NCBI GenBank assembly: GCA_965262395.1 | Contig: OZ253531.1 | Coordinates: forward strand, 372,001 to 436,000 | DNA: 64,000 nt | Reading direction: 5' to 3' | DNA from: CBDHFF01 sp965262395 | Lineage (GTDB): Bacteria; Pseudomonadota; Alphaproteobacteria; Rickettsiales; Anaplasmataceae | In this document: one piece after another, positions 9,765-19,078 of the stretch | Layout of the letters: the number at the start of each line of letters is the position of its first letter | Numbering within the stretch: the stretch's first letter is position 1 | Made by a program: the position numbers and the translations under genes | The notes under the pieces: model-generated | Seen by the model: the letters and a program-made list of their open reading frames with translations, nothing else | Database searches by the model: none | Told to the model about the DNA's origin: nothing

Positions 9765-10205
9765 ATGAATTGTCCTTTCTGTGGTAACGCCGATACCCAG
9801 GTCAAAGATTCTCGTGCCTCTGATAACTCTATACGCAGAAGGCGCTTCTGTACGAAATGTTCAGGTAGGTTCACCACCTTCGAGCGAGTACAGCTCAATC
9901 CCATAGTTGTAATTAAAAGGAGTGGCAAAAAGCGTCCATTCGAGCGTGAAAAATTGTTACGCTCTATACAAGTTGCGGCTCGCAAGAGACCCATAAGTGA
10001 GTCTGATATTGATAACATAGTTAACAGAATAGCTTATAAGGTAGAAAGTTCAGGGGAGCATGAAATACAAAGCACTGTTATAGGTCGTCTTGCTATGGCT
10101 GAACTTAAGGATATTGATGGCGTGGCGTATATAAGATTTTCATCAGTATATGAGCAGTTTGATGATATAAATAATTTCGTTACGATAATAAATAGCATGA
10201 ATTAG
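9765..10205 (+). CDS. nrdR: Transcriptional repressor NrdR
   Basis: NrdR represses ribonucleotide reductase genes by sensing ATP/dATP. The 146-aa length is typical. An N-terminal zinc ribbon is visible: Cys3-x2-Cys6 and Cys29-x2-Cys32, with the basic stretch IRRRRFCTKC and FTTFERVQL characteristic of the family. Residues about 49-139 form the ATP-cone (VIKRSGKKRPFEREKLLRSI through YIRFSSVYEQF). The ATG at 9765 follows the duplicated virB6 tail by 54 nt, so the gene is probably transcribed on its own or by read-through from the T4SS operon. No ribonucleotide reductase gene lies in the window. Confidence 0.95.
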   Translation: MNCPFCGNADTQVKDSRASDNSIRRRRFCTKCSGRFTTFERVQLNPIVVIKRSGKKRPFEREKLLRSIQVAARKRPISESDIDNIVNRIAYKVESSGEHEIQSTVIGRLAMAELKDIDGVAYIRFSSVYEQFDDINNFVTIINSMN

Positions 10206-10305
10206 CACCCCATGATCAAGTATCAATTCTGTGGATATCGTTCTATAATCACACATAGCTCTTCAGTTTGGGTAAGTAATAGAAAAGGTAGATAATAATA
10301 TTTAT

Positions 10306-10620
10306 TGTGATTCAGTATAGTTTGTTACACACGTACACTATGATAGTGCCACTGTTGCTGCGATGTTATTAATCAACGCAACAAGTTAGCCTAACTTGCC
10401 AGTTATTTATTGTGTTCAGTATAGTTTGTTACACACGTACACTATGATAGTGCCACTGTTGCTGCGATGTTATTAATCAACGCAACAAGTTAGCCTAACT
10501 TGCCAGTTATTTATTGTGATTCAGTATAGTTTGTTACACACGTACACTATGATAGTGCCACTGTTGCTGCGATGTTATTAATCAATGCAACAAGTTAGCC
10601 TAACTTGCCAGTTATTATAG
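10306..10620 (+). repeat. Three tandem ~105-bp repeats containing small palindromes
   Basis: Three near-identical units start their TTCAGTATAG motif at 10311, 10415 and 10520 (periods 104 and 105). Each contains two perfect inverted repeats, CACTAT-G-ATAGTG and AAGTTA-GCC-TAACTT. The array fills the gap between convergent nrdR and the M48 protease gene, so the hairpins could act as a bidirectional terminator; that is inference. No ORF of note runs through it. Confidence 0.95.
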
Positions 10621-10631
10621 AATATTATAAT

Positions 10632-11987
10632 TCAGATGCCTGATTTTAAGAAGTTTTTGTATACATGAGAGATTTCATTGAATAACCTTTCTTCTTCAGA
10701 GTCTTTGCTGATATTAGAGCTAGCAAGAGTTAAAAACTTTTTTGCCTGTTTTTGGTCTCTATCTAGTATCGATTTTTCAAGTAAGGTAATATATGACATA
10801 GTATTATTGCCTATCGTGCCATAGGACATGGCTATTTGTGATAATATTGATGTATTATGTGGTTCAATTTTTCTGAGTTTCTTCAGTATTCCTAAAGCTC
10901 GTATTGCGGGTTGTTTTTCTCCTGTAGCAATTAATGCATGACATATCTCTCTCTCTATTATATAAGAACCTGGTTTTATATTTAGAGCTATATCAAATGA
11001 TACTATGGATTCCTCTATATCTCCGGATGCGTAAAGCATCTCACCCTTCAGTTCGTGTAGATAGGGGTTGTCTGGTTCTGCAACTAATATTTTATCTAGA
11101 GATTTGATAGAATTTTCAATGTCAGATCTTCGATATAGTGATATTGCGCGTATATATTCATTATCTAAAGAGTGGTTATTTTGTACTGATTTTAGCGTTT
11201 TCTGTGGATCATTGATGAATCCATCAATCTTTGCTACTATTCTGTTATATCTAGTTATCTTTTCTTCACTCAGGTTTTCAACATCTTGGAATTCTTTTGC
11301 ATAGCTACTCATTCTTTCTAGCCTTTGTGAACTAAGTGGGTGAGTGAATAAAAAAGGAATTTTATTATGGCCAAGGATTTTTTCCTGTGATGCAGCATTT
11401 TCAAAGAACGTGATCATTCCTCGAATGTTATACCCCGCTTTCCTCATATATTGCACAGCAAGATTATCTGCCTCTTCCTCTTGCTCTCTAGAGTTATTCA
11501 ATAAGAGCTGTGTAATAAGATTATGTCCGCCAGAAGAGATAAGATAATTAACTTCTTTTGGTTGTTCGGTGGCCATTGCCAGAAGATTGAGAGCTTGGCC
11601 AAGCATTAGGCCTTTTTTTGCTGCTTCAATATTAATTATCTTTTTATTGATATGATCAAGTTTGACATGCCCCATTTCATGCGCCATTACTCCCAACAGG
11701 ATATTTGGGTCGTCCTTTGCAAATTTTATTAAACCAAGATTAACTATTATTATATTTCTACCTATGGTAAATGCATTAACCTGCTTGTTGTCATCTATGT
11801 AGATAGACATATCCTCTGGATTAACTTCCGCCGCTCTGAAAATTGGCTCTGATAATTCTCGAACCATATCCTCTATCTCTTGATCTCTAACTATCTCTGA
11901 GAGAGCATTATTGCTACATAGCAGGCTGTAGATGATTGAAACAAACGCACAACACCATCCTTTTATATTATATTTTTTATCAGGCAT
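10632..11987 (-). CDS. M48-family zinc metalloprotease with C-terminal TPR region (BepA/YfgC-like)
   Basis: A 451-aa predicted exported protease. Residues 1-31 look like a signal sequence (hydrophobic CCAFVSIIYSLLCSNNALS). The zinc motif HEMGH is at 103-107, followed by VKLDH; the probable third ligand is the Glu in REQEEEADNLA near 175. From about 265 the sequence becomes TPR-like (AISLYRRSDIENSIKSLDKI, then YLHELKGEMLYASGDIEESI). This protease-plus-TPR layout is that of BepA-type periplasmic proteins acting in outer-membrane protein quality control. It lies upstream of no obvious partner; fabG on the same strand ends 20 nt before its start, so co-transcription with fabD-fabG is likely. Confidence 0.9.
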   Translation of the reverse strand: MPDKKYNIKGWCCAFVSIIYSLLCSNNALSEIVRDQEIEDMVRELSEPIFRAAEVNPEDMSIYIDDNKQVNAFTIGRNIIIVNLGLIKFAKDDPNILLGVMAHEMGHVKLDHINKKIINIEAAKKGLMLGQALNLLAMATEQPKEVNYLISSGGHNLITQLLLNNSREQEEEADNLAVQYMRKAGYNIRGMITFFENAASQEKILGHNKIPFLFTHPLSSQRLERMSSYAKEFQDVENLSEEKITRYNRIVAKIDGFINDPQKTLKSVQNNHSLDNEYIRAISLYRRSDIENSIKSLDKILVAEPDNPYLHELKGEMLYASGDIEESIVSFDIALNIKPGSYIIEREICHALIATGEKQPAIRALGILKKLRKIEPHNTSILSQIAMSYGTIGNNTMSYITLLEKSILDRDQKQAKKFLTLASSNISKDSEEERLFNEISHVYKNFLKSGI

Positions 11988-12007
11988 AGATTGTACATTA
12001 TTATTTG

Positions 12008-12748
12008 TTAAACCATTAGCATTCCACCATTCACATGTATAGTTTGTCCTGTTATATAACGAGCCTCATCGCTTGCCAGATAAACAACCGCATAAGCTAT
12101 GTCATTAGGATCACCTATATATCCGCACGGTATCCTAGAAGTAATCACATCCTTCTGTTCTGTAGTTAATACATCAGTCATTGGTGTTGCAATAAACCCT
12201 GGAGCTATACAATTAACTGTAAGATTTTTCTTGGCAACTTCCTGAGCCAAAGATTTACTAAGTCCAACTACTCCAGCCTTAGAGGCAGCGTAGTTAGCCT
12301 GTCCAGGATTACCAGAAGATCCAACAACAGAAGATACGTTAATTATCCTTCCACCTTTGTTCTTTAACAATAGTTTTATTGCATTTCTATTAATAATGAA
12401 CGTTGATCTTAGATTGAAATTTACTACTTCATCAAAATCTTCATTCTTCATTCTTAGAGCCAACGAATCCTTAGTAAGGCCAGCATTGCAGATTACTATG
12501 TCAATGCCATTCATAATGTCTTTGGCTTTCTGCGTTATTTCTTCCGCATTGCTCTCAACAGATAAGTCACATGGCAGAACATGCACCGTTCCTTTCGATG
12601 ATTCTTTTATTTCATTTAGTATATTTTCTCTTCTGCCAGATATACAAACTTCTGCCCCTTGCTCCACAAGTTGCGTTAGAATTGCTTTTCCTATTCCACC
12701 TGAAGCTCCTGTTAGCAGAACCTTTTTTCCTTCTAGATTAAATAGCAT
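12008..12748 (-). CDS. fabG: 3-oxoacyl-ACP reductase FabG
   Basis: NADPH-dependent reductase of the fatty-acid elongation cycle, a short-chain dehydrogenase. The Rossmann motif is TGASGGIG near the N-terminus, then NAG. The catalytic Ser-Tyr-Lys set is NVSSVVG...NYAASKAG (Tyr about 153, Lys about 157), and GFIATPMT near 205 is typical. There are two ATG codons, at 12754 and 12748. A GAGGA ribosome-binding site directly abuts the first and lies about 6 nt from the second, so I take 12748 (246 aa). It overlaps the end of fabD by 11 nt, implying translational coupling. Confidence 0.96.
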   Translation of the reverse strand: MLFNLEGKKVLLTGASGGIGKAILTQLVEQGAEVCISGRRENILNEIKESSKGTVHVLPCDLSVESNAEEITQKAKDIMNGIDIVICNAGLTKDSLALRMKNEDFDEVVNFNLRSTFIINRNAIKLLLKNKGGRIINVSSVVGSSGNPGQANYAASKAGVVGLSKSLAQEVAKKNLTVNCIAPGFIATPMTDVLTTEQKDVITSRIPCGYIGDPNDIAYAVVYLASDEARYITGQTIHVNGGMLMV

Positions 12749-13703
12749 ATACATCCTCTTTTATATGTTCAATAACTTTTAATACATCATCCATATTATT
12801 ACTAGATACAGCATTTATACTTTTGGACATTCTTTTATTTAGCCTTGTTAATACAGATCCTGAGCCAATTTCTATTAAATTATTTATACCATTAGCTATC
12901 AAGAAATTTATTGTTTCCTCCCAATAAACAGTGCTGTATATTTGTCTGATTAATAGAGATTTAATTTCATTAATGTCCGTTACTGGCATTGCAGAGACAT
13001 TAGATACAACAGGAACTTTTGGCTTTTTCATATTAATTTCTTGCAGCGCTTTTTCAACATGTTCAGCTGCGGATTTTATTAGGGCGCAGTGAAATGGCGC
13101 ACTTACATTAAGCAATATTGCTTTGTTTCCATGCCCTTTCGCAATTTTTATCGCCATATCTATTGCATCTACAGTGCCGCTTAATACGACCTGACCAGCT
13201 CCGTTATTGTTTGCAACTTCACAGATACTGCTCGCTTGCTCTGCTGCTTGCAAGGCAATTTGAGCTGCGCCTTGTATATTGGTGCCTATTATAGCAACCA
13301 TAGCACCTTCTCCAATTGCAACTGCATTTTGCATTGCTTGTCCTCTTGTCTCTAGTATTTTAGCTGTATCACTCAAAGATATTGAGCCAGCTGCGCATAG
13401 GGCTGTGAACTCTCCTAAGGAATGTCCAGCTACGTATTCTGCCATCTGATTTATTTTTAATCCAGTTTTTTTCTTTATGACCGCAAGTTTAGCGATGGAA
13501 ACAGCCATTAGAGCTGGTTGAGCGTTTTCTGTTTTCGTTAACTCTTGTTCAGGTCCTTCAAACATAATGGTGGATAATTTTCTACCTAATGCATCATCAA
13601 CCTCATCTATCACCGCTCTGGCTTCAGAAAAATTATCATATAGGTTCTTACCCATTTTTATTTCTTGAGACCCTTGTCCCGGAAACAATAATGCTGCCCT
13701 CAT
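12738..13703 (-). CDS. fabD: Malonyl-CoA:ACP transacylase FabD
   Basis: Transfers malonyl from CoA to acyl carrier protein, supplying the elongation cycle that includes the adjacent FabG. The frame extends to a TTG at 13745, but the ATG at 13703 puts the family motif FPGQGSQ at residues 7-13, so I prefer it (321 aa). The nucleophile elbow GHSLGE is at about 93-98 (Ser95). The acid/base His lies in VSAPFHCALI and the C-terminal motif is IEIGSGSVLTRLNKR. It overlaps fabG by 11 nt; fabG and the M48 protease follow on the same strand. Confidence 0.96.
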   Translation of the reverse strand: MRAALLFPGQGSQEIKMGKNLYDNFSEARAVIDEVDDALGRKLSTIMFEGPEQELTKTENAQPALMAVSIAKLAVIKKKTGLKINQMAEYVAGHSLGEFTALCAAGSISLSDTAKILETRGQAMQNAVAIGEGAMVAIIGTNIQGAAQIALQAAEQASSICEVANNNGAGQVVLSGTVDAIDMAIKIAKGHGNKAILLNVSAPFHCALIKSAAEHVEKALQEINMKKPKVPVVSNVSAMPVTDINEIKSLLIRQIYSTVYWEETINFLIANGINNLIEIGSGSVLTRLNKRMSKSINAVSSNNMDDVLKVIEHIKEDVYAI

Positions 13704-14147
13704 TGTCACAATACAAGATCCATATATTAAAAACACATGTGGCAATTATAATTTAGTAGCAACCTGATGTCAACACAGTTCAATAAGTAACACTTTAAGT
13801 TAATATTTTTATTAATTCTAGTATGGATTGTAAAAATAAGCGCAATACAACTTAATTTGATCAATGTTTTCACTTCTTGTAAATAATTTACACCGAAGTC
13901 TGAATATTAATTTAGGTTATATCATGTGCGTAGAATCTTGTAGGCATCATGATCCTTAATCTACAGGGATATATAGGGTTGAAGGCATGATATATTCTGG
14001 CATATAATGTGATTTTCTTGAATGATTCGTGTGTGAATAGGGTGCTTCCTAATATAGTGGCTTATTTGCACCTATCTGCTCGTTAACTATTTGTCAATAC
14101 TTGTGTCATAGCTTGCAATTAATATTTGTTAAGAATGGGGTATAGTA
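13704..14147. other. Divergent intergenic region between fabD and the trcR-like gene
   Basis: About 440 nt of AT-rich sequence with no ORF I would defend. It must hold the promoters of the minus-strand fabD-fabG unit and of the plus-strand trcR-like gene. I see no convincing -35/-10 pair, no RNA gene and no tandem repeat, unlike most other gaps here. Confidence 0.6.
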
Positions 14148-14765
14148 ATGAGTGAGCATATTGATTTACAAGATGATATGTTGCAAAGAGCTGGTATGCT
14201 TAAGGGCATTGCCATGTGGCTTGTTGATAATACAGCTGTTAGCTTTGACCAAATCGCTGATTGTTGTAAGTTAACTATTGTAGATGTGCAGGCTATAGCT
14301 GATAATAATATGCAAGTAGATAATATATTAGATCCTGTAAAAGAAAACCTACTTACTGAAATGGAAATTGAACTATCACAAAATGATGTGAATAATAAAC
14401 TTATACTAGGTAAAAATAAAGAAGTAGTACGGAAACGAGGCAGAAAGAGCTCCAGTGGCAGCATGTCTAGACGTCAGAGTAAGCCAAATGCCATTGCCTG
14501 GCTGCTTAAAAATTGCCCAAGTATTACCGATAGAAAGATCATTGCATTAGTTCATACAACGTCCAATACCGTTAAAGCTATTAGAGATAGAAGTCATTGG
14601 AATATGGATAAGATCAAAGCATCAAGAGAAGCAGTTTTAGAAGTGTGTAATAAGAATGACTTAGAGCATATCTTGCTTATGTCTAAGGTCATTAATGATC
14701 GCAATAAAATTATGCAAAGTAGTTTTTCTGTTGCAAAAGAGATGATGAGTACGGATGAGGCATAA
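14148..14765 (+). CDS. trcR: Cell-cycle transcriptional regulator TrcR-like (DUF1013)
   Basis: A 205-aa protein of the alphaproteobacterial DUF1013 family, members of which are named TrcR and associate with RNA polymerase and cell-cycle control. Two helix-turn-helix-like modules are visible: residues 23-55 (MWLVDNTAVSFDQIADCC, VDVQAIADN) and about 105-150 (RRQSKPNAIAWLLKNCPSIT, then TTSNTVKAIRDRSHWNMDKI). The pairing of WLVDNT with AIRDRSHWN is diagnostic of the family. A basic linker (KEVVRKRGRKSSSG) separates them. It stands alone, divergent from fabD. DNA binding is inferred from the family, not shown here. Confidence 0.85.
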   Translation: MSEHIDLQDDMLQRAGMLKGIAMWLVDNTAVSFDQIADCCKLTIVDVQAIADNNMQVDNILDPVKENLLTEMEIELSQNDVNNKLILGKNKEVVRKRGRKSSSGSMSRRQSKPNAIAWLLKNCPSITDRKIIALVHTTSNTVKAIRDRSHWNMDKIKASREAVLEVCNKNDLEHILLMSKVINDRNKIMQSSFSVAKEMMSTDEA

Positions 14766-14874
14766 CTTAATAAAGAAAAATATAGAGGAATAAATCATAA
14801 TAGCTACCTGATTTTGGATGTAGTTATTTATAAGTTGCTTTTTATTTTATCCTTTAATTATTGGATATTACTGT

Positions 14875-16125
14875 ATGGCGATGTATAATGTTGGCCTGAT
14901 TTCATTAATACAGAAAATAGTTTCTGAGGGTCACAAAGTAGCTGTATTTATTATTGATGAGCATGGATCTCGTTGTCCTGCCAATGAGAGTCAATATAAT
15001 TTATTGTCAGAACTTCTTAGGCTAGACAATATATATTATTTTGGAATTAGACATTTCTTCGAAGACAACGATGATAGTAAGGATTTAGTATATCCGTTTA
15101 TTAGAGACATATTATCCTTAGAAAGAAAATCTGAATTTTACATGGATTTGACCAAAGTAAATAGAGGTGTTTTCTCTAAAAATGGTATAGTCACGGGAAT
15201 TAAGAGCATTGTACATGAGTATAATACCGGTAATGCTAAAACTAAAGATGGTCTGCCGCCAAATAATAAAGAAGGATATTTATCATTTGATGATCGTGAA
15301 TTGACTAAAATATGGCTACAGTATGAACAGTTTGATCTAGTGAATTATCTGCAAAAGATAGGAACTAAGTATATAATTTGCCTAGGAAGGTACAGCAAAT
15401 CTTGTATAACTGAAACTATAATTGGAACAAGTACATATCTCATGCGTTTTGCAGAGGAATATATTAGAGGTAAAGTTGCTGAAGCAGATGATCATAGCAT
15501 GTGCCATTATTTTGGTGCTATGGGTAATTTTGTTCCTATCACTACAGATGATATTACTGTTGATGATTCTAACAATCCACATCGTGAAGTTATGCTGAAA
15601 TATAATGGTAAATATGATGAGGAACATATTGTTCAAGCTGGACTGGTTCCTGGTGTTATATATTGTAAATCTTTATATGACTTAAGATATACAGATGATG
15701 ATTACAGTGACTGTATGCGTGATTGTGAATTACTGTGTAATTTAACATTGGCTGAACGTAAGGATTTTCTTTTTATAGAAAATGGAGTGAAAACATTCAT
15801 TGCAGAGGCAACTTTTCGGGATGTCCTGCTTGATAATTTAGAATTTAGACAAGTTCTTGCTGATGTAATAAAAATTAGAATGCAAGACCTTATGCATAAA
15901 TTGTATAAGGAAGATTGCAATTGGTATCGTAAATTTGTGCATGGTTATAAGCGTGAAAACATACTGAACACAGGTGAGCTAAATATATTCATTGAGGCTG
16001 AAGCATACAAGCAATTTAAAGCAATATATGAAACCAATATGATTCAATCACTTTGTAAAAGTGACGACCCCCTGATTGTCTCAGCATTAAATAAATATAC
16101 GAAAAAAAGAAAAATTTTTCATTGA
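14875..16125 (+). CDS. Hypothetical protein, 416 aa
   Basis: I do not recognise this protein. The ATG at 14875 (MAMYNVGLIS) opens an uninterrupted frame whose codon use resembles its neighbours. There is no signal peptide, no clear membrane segment and no catalytic motif I can name. The composition is that of a soluble, mixed alpha/beta protein with an early hydrophobic strand (KVAVFIIDEHG) and several Cys residues scattered through the second half (for example CMRDCELLC). It sits between trcR and clpB on the same strand, with 109 and 87 nt gaps, so it may be monocistronic. It could be lineage-restricted. Confidence 0.75.
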   Translation: MAMYNVGLISLIQKIVSEGHKVAVFIIDEHGSRCPANESQYNLLSELLRLDNIYYFGIRHFFEDNDDSKDLVYPFIRDILSLERKSEFYMDLTKVNRGVFSKNGIVTGIKSIVHEYNTGNAKTKDGLPPNNKEGYLSFDDRELTKIWLQYEQFDLVNYLQKIGTKYIICLGRYSKSCITETIIGTSTYLMRFAEEYIRGKVAEADDHSMCHYFGAMGNFVPITTDDITVDDSNNPHREVMLKYNGKYDEEHIVQAGLVPGVIYCKSLYDLRYTDDDYSDCMRDCELLCNLTLAERKDFLFIENGVKTFIAEATFRDVLLDNLEFRQVLADVIKIRMQDLMHKLYKEDCNWYRKFVHGYKRENILNTGELNIFIEAEAYKQFKAIYETNMIQSLCKSDDPLIVSALNKYTKKRKIFH

Positions 16126-16212
16126 TTAGGGAACTTTATTACGCCTCCCTCTTGTATAAATATAATTGCCCCATACATATCTAATATAATTTAATTATTG
16201 ATGAGTTGATCG

Positions 16213-18834
16213 ATGGTAAAGATAGGTAATGACGATTTCACAGATAAAGCAATATATGTAATTAATAGCGCTGTGTCGATTGCGACTTCCATGAATCATC
16301 AACAATTACAAGGGTCGCATGTGGCACGGGCAATGTTGGATGATAATGACAAATTAATGAAGCGTATCATAGAGGCTTGTGGGGCAGATTCTGGAAAAAT
16401 ATCAAATAATATTAATAAGTTGATGAAAAAGATTCCTGTGATTACTGGTGCTGGGGCAGGGGAAGTTAGCCTGAGTTCTGATATAAGAAAGGTATTCTCT
16501 GAGGCTGCCAGCTGTGCTAAGCGTAATGGAGATACATTCGTGACATCAGAACGCCTACTGCAGGCCCTTATTATAGTGGAAGGTGATTTGGCAAAATTAT
16601 TTAAAGACAATGGTGTTACAGCAAGCAAAGTTAATAATATAATTCACAATGATATTAGAAAGGGCAGGAAAGCAGATTCAGAAAATGCAGAAAGTGGCTT
16701 TGATGCACTTGGGAAATTTGCTACAGATCTTACAGAAATTGCTTTGGCTGGCAAACTTGATCCAGTTATTGGAAGAGATGAAGAAATTAGACGATTGATG
16801 CAGGTTTTATCTAGACGGACAAAAAATAATCCAGTTTTGATTGGTGAACCTGGTGTTGGGAAAACCGCTATAGTTGAGGGTTTAGCGTTGCGGATAGTTA
16901 ATGGAGATGTGCCAGAGCAACTGGTAAATAGAAGAGTTATGGTTCTTGATCTTGGTTCATTATTAGCTGGGACTAAGTATCGAGGAGAGTTTGAGGAGAG
17001 AATGAAGGGCATTTTGAGTGATGTAAAGGCCTCTAATGGTTCAGTTATATTATTCATTGATGAATTACATACTTTGGTTGGCGCTGGTGGTGCTGAAGGT
17101 GGCTCTGATGCTTCAAATTTATTAAAGCCAGCTCTCGCAAGGGGAGAGTTAAATTGTATAGGTGCAACAACCTTAGATGAGTATAGGAAATATATAGAGA
17201 AGGATGCAGCATTTACTCGTCGTTATCAACCAATATATGTAGATGAGCCTACTAAAGAGGATGCAATTTCTATACTTAGAGGTTTAAAAGACAAATATGA
17301 AATTCACCACGGAGTTCGTATCCTTGATAGCTCGATAATTTCTGCAGTGAATCTGTCTAGTAGGTATATCACAGATAGATTCCTGCCTGATAAAGCAATT
17401 GATTTGATTGATGAAGCTGCAAGTCGCTTAAAAATGGAAATTGATAGTAAACCAGAAGTAATTGATGAACTCGATCGTCGTATTATGCAATTGCAAATTG
17501 AAGAATCAGCATTGAAAAAAGAAAAAGATAAAGAGTCCCGTAATAGGTTAGCGATTATTGAAAAGGAATTATCTTTACTGAAAGCGGAGTCTACGGAATT
17601 GACCACCAGATGGAAGCTAGAGAAAATGAAAATTAGTTCTCGTCAAGAAATTAAAGAGAAGCTAGATAGCGCCCGCAATGATTTGGAAATAGCTCAACGG
17701 CAAGGAGATTTATCGAAATCTGGTGAATTATTGCATGGTGTGATACCCGATTTAGAAAAAAGATTAAAAAATGCCACAGAATCAGAGAATGATGAAGAAG
17801 ATGAAGGTCATACGGGCAATATGTTGCGTAAGTCTGTGCGTGATTGGGATATAGCAAATATTGTGGCAAAATGGACAGGTATTCCCGTAGAGAGCATGAT
17901 TAAGAGCGAAGAAGAGAAATTACTGGAGATCGAGAATGCGCTGCAGAAAGTAGTAATTGGTCAAGAGTATCCAATTGCTGCTATAAGTAATGCAATACGT
18001 CGTTCCAGGGTAGGGTTGGGTCCAGAGGATCGTCCAATAGGTTCATTTTTCTTTTTAGGTCCCACTGGCGTCGGAAAAACAGAGCTTGCAAAGAGATTGG
18101 CATCATTTCTTTTTAACAAAGAAGATGCGTTGCTTCGTATTGATATGTCTGAATATATGGAAAAACATTCAGTGGCAAGGCTTATTGGCGCCCCTCCTGG
18201 ATATGTTGGTTATGAACAGGGCGGTGTATTAACAGAAGCAGTGCGTCGTCGACCGTACAGAGTGATTTTATTTGATGAATTGGAGAAAGCCCATAATGAT
18301 GTGTTTAATATATTTCTACAAATCTTAGATGATGGAAGGTTGACAGATAGTCATGGTAGGTTAGTTGATTTTCGTAATACTATAATAATCTTCACCTCTA
18401 ATATCGGTGCTGAGATACTAGCTAATAATGTTGACGATGATAGTGAGGAGACACGCAATAAGATTATGGATATAGTAAAAAAAAGACTGAAACCAGAATT
18501 CATAAATAGATTAGATGATATAGTGGTCTTCCACAGACTTAATAAGGAGAAGATTAAGCAAATTGTCTCTATTCACCTTAATAAGCTTGCAGACTCTATA
18601 CTTGCTAAACGTAAAATCCATTTAGAATTTAAAGATGAAGCGTGTTGTTGGATTGCTGAAAATGGTTATGATCCTGTGTATGGGGCTCGACCATTACGTA
18701 GGACGATACAGCAATATGTAGAAAACTATCTAGCAAGGCATATATTGTCAGGAGATATAACTGAGAATAGCAAAGTAATTATTTCTGTGAAGGATAATAA
18801 TCTTGCTTATAATATGTCTGAATGTGATGACTAA
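16213..18834 (+). CDS. clpB: ATP-dependent disaggregase ClpB
   Basis: An 873-aa Hsp100 chaperone, close to the usual 860, that resolubilises aggregated proteins with DnaK. An N-terminal repeat domain (about 1-150) precedes AAA+ module 1, with Walker A GEPGVGKT at about 212-219 and Walker B LFIDELH. A coiled middle domain occupies about 410-530 (Lys/Glu-rich), which separates ClpB from ClpA and ClpC. Module 2 has Walker A GPTGVGKTEL near 615 and the DGRLTDSHGR stretch, ending with the conserved YDPVYGARPLRR. Start ATG 16213. A short 34-bp repeat array follows 5 nt after the stop. Confidence 0.97.
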   Translation: MVKIGNDDFTDKAIYVINSAVSIATSMNHQQLQGSHVARAMLDDNDKLMKRIIEACGADSGKISNNINKLMKKIPVITGAGAGEVSLSSDIRKVFSEAASCAKRNGDTFVTSERLLQALIIVEGDLAKLFKDNGVTASKVNNIIHNDIRKGRKADSENAESGFDALGKFATDLTEIALAGKLDPVIGRDEEIRRLMQVLSRRTKNNPVLIGEPGVGKTAIVEGLALRIVNGDVPEQLVNRRVMVLDLGSLLAGTKYRGEFEERMKGILSDVKASNGSVILFIDELHTLVGAGGAEGGSDASNLLKPALARGELNCIGATTLDEYRKYIEKDAAFTRRYQPIYVDEPTKEDAISILRGLKDKYEIHHGVRILDSSIISAVNLSSRYITDRFLPDKAIDLIDEAASRLKMEIDSKPEVIDELDRRIMQLQIEESALKKEKDKESRNRLAIIEKELSLLKAESTELTTRWKLEKMKISSRQEIKEKLDSARNDLEIAQRQGDLSKSGELLHGVIPDLEKRLKNATESENDEEDEGHTGNMLRKSVRDWDIANIVAKWTGIPVESMIKSEEEKLLEIENALQKVVIGQEYPIAAISNAIRRSRVGLGPEDRPIGSFFFLGPTGVGKTELAKRLASFLFNKEDALLRIDMSEYMEKHSVARLIGAPPGYVGYEQGGVLTEAVRRRPYRVILFDELEKAHNDVFNIFLQILDDGRLTDSHGRLVDFRNTIIIFTSNIGAEILANNVDDDSEETRNKIMDIVKKRLKPEFINRLDDIVVFHRLNKEKIKQIVSIHLNKLADSILAKRKIHLEFKDEACCWIAENGYDPVYGARPLRRTIQQYVENYLARHILSGDITENSKVIISVKDNNLAYNMSECDD

Positions 18835-18839
18835 GATAC

Positions 18840-18939
18840 TTAGTTTGAGGAAGTACAGGAGAGCTGTTGCTGCTTAGTTTGAGGAAGTACAGGAGAGCTG
18901 TTGCTGCTTAGTTTGAGGAAGTACAGGAGAGAGATGTTG
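18840..18939 (+). repeat. Three tandem 34-bp repeats just after clpB
   Basis: Units start at 18840, 18874 and 18908 (period 34, core TTAGTTTGAGGAAGTACAGG); the third loses identity after about 26 nt. The array begins 5 nt after the clpB stop and does not include coding sequence, so it is not a copy of the gene tail. Confidence 0.95.
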
Positions 18940-19078
18940 TATAGATTATATTCTGAGGCATAAGATGTTTTTAAAGTATATTTCCTGTAGCATCTTCTTC
19001 TTTATTGCAGAAATAAGGACTATGATCGTTTGGGCTTACTTTAATCTATATTCAAGGCATGCATATTCGCTAATATTT

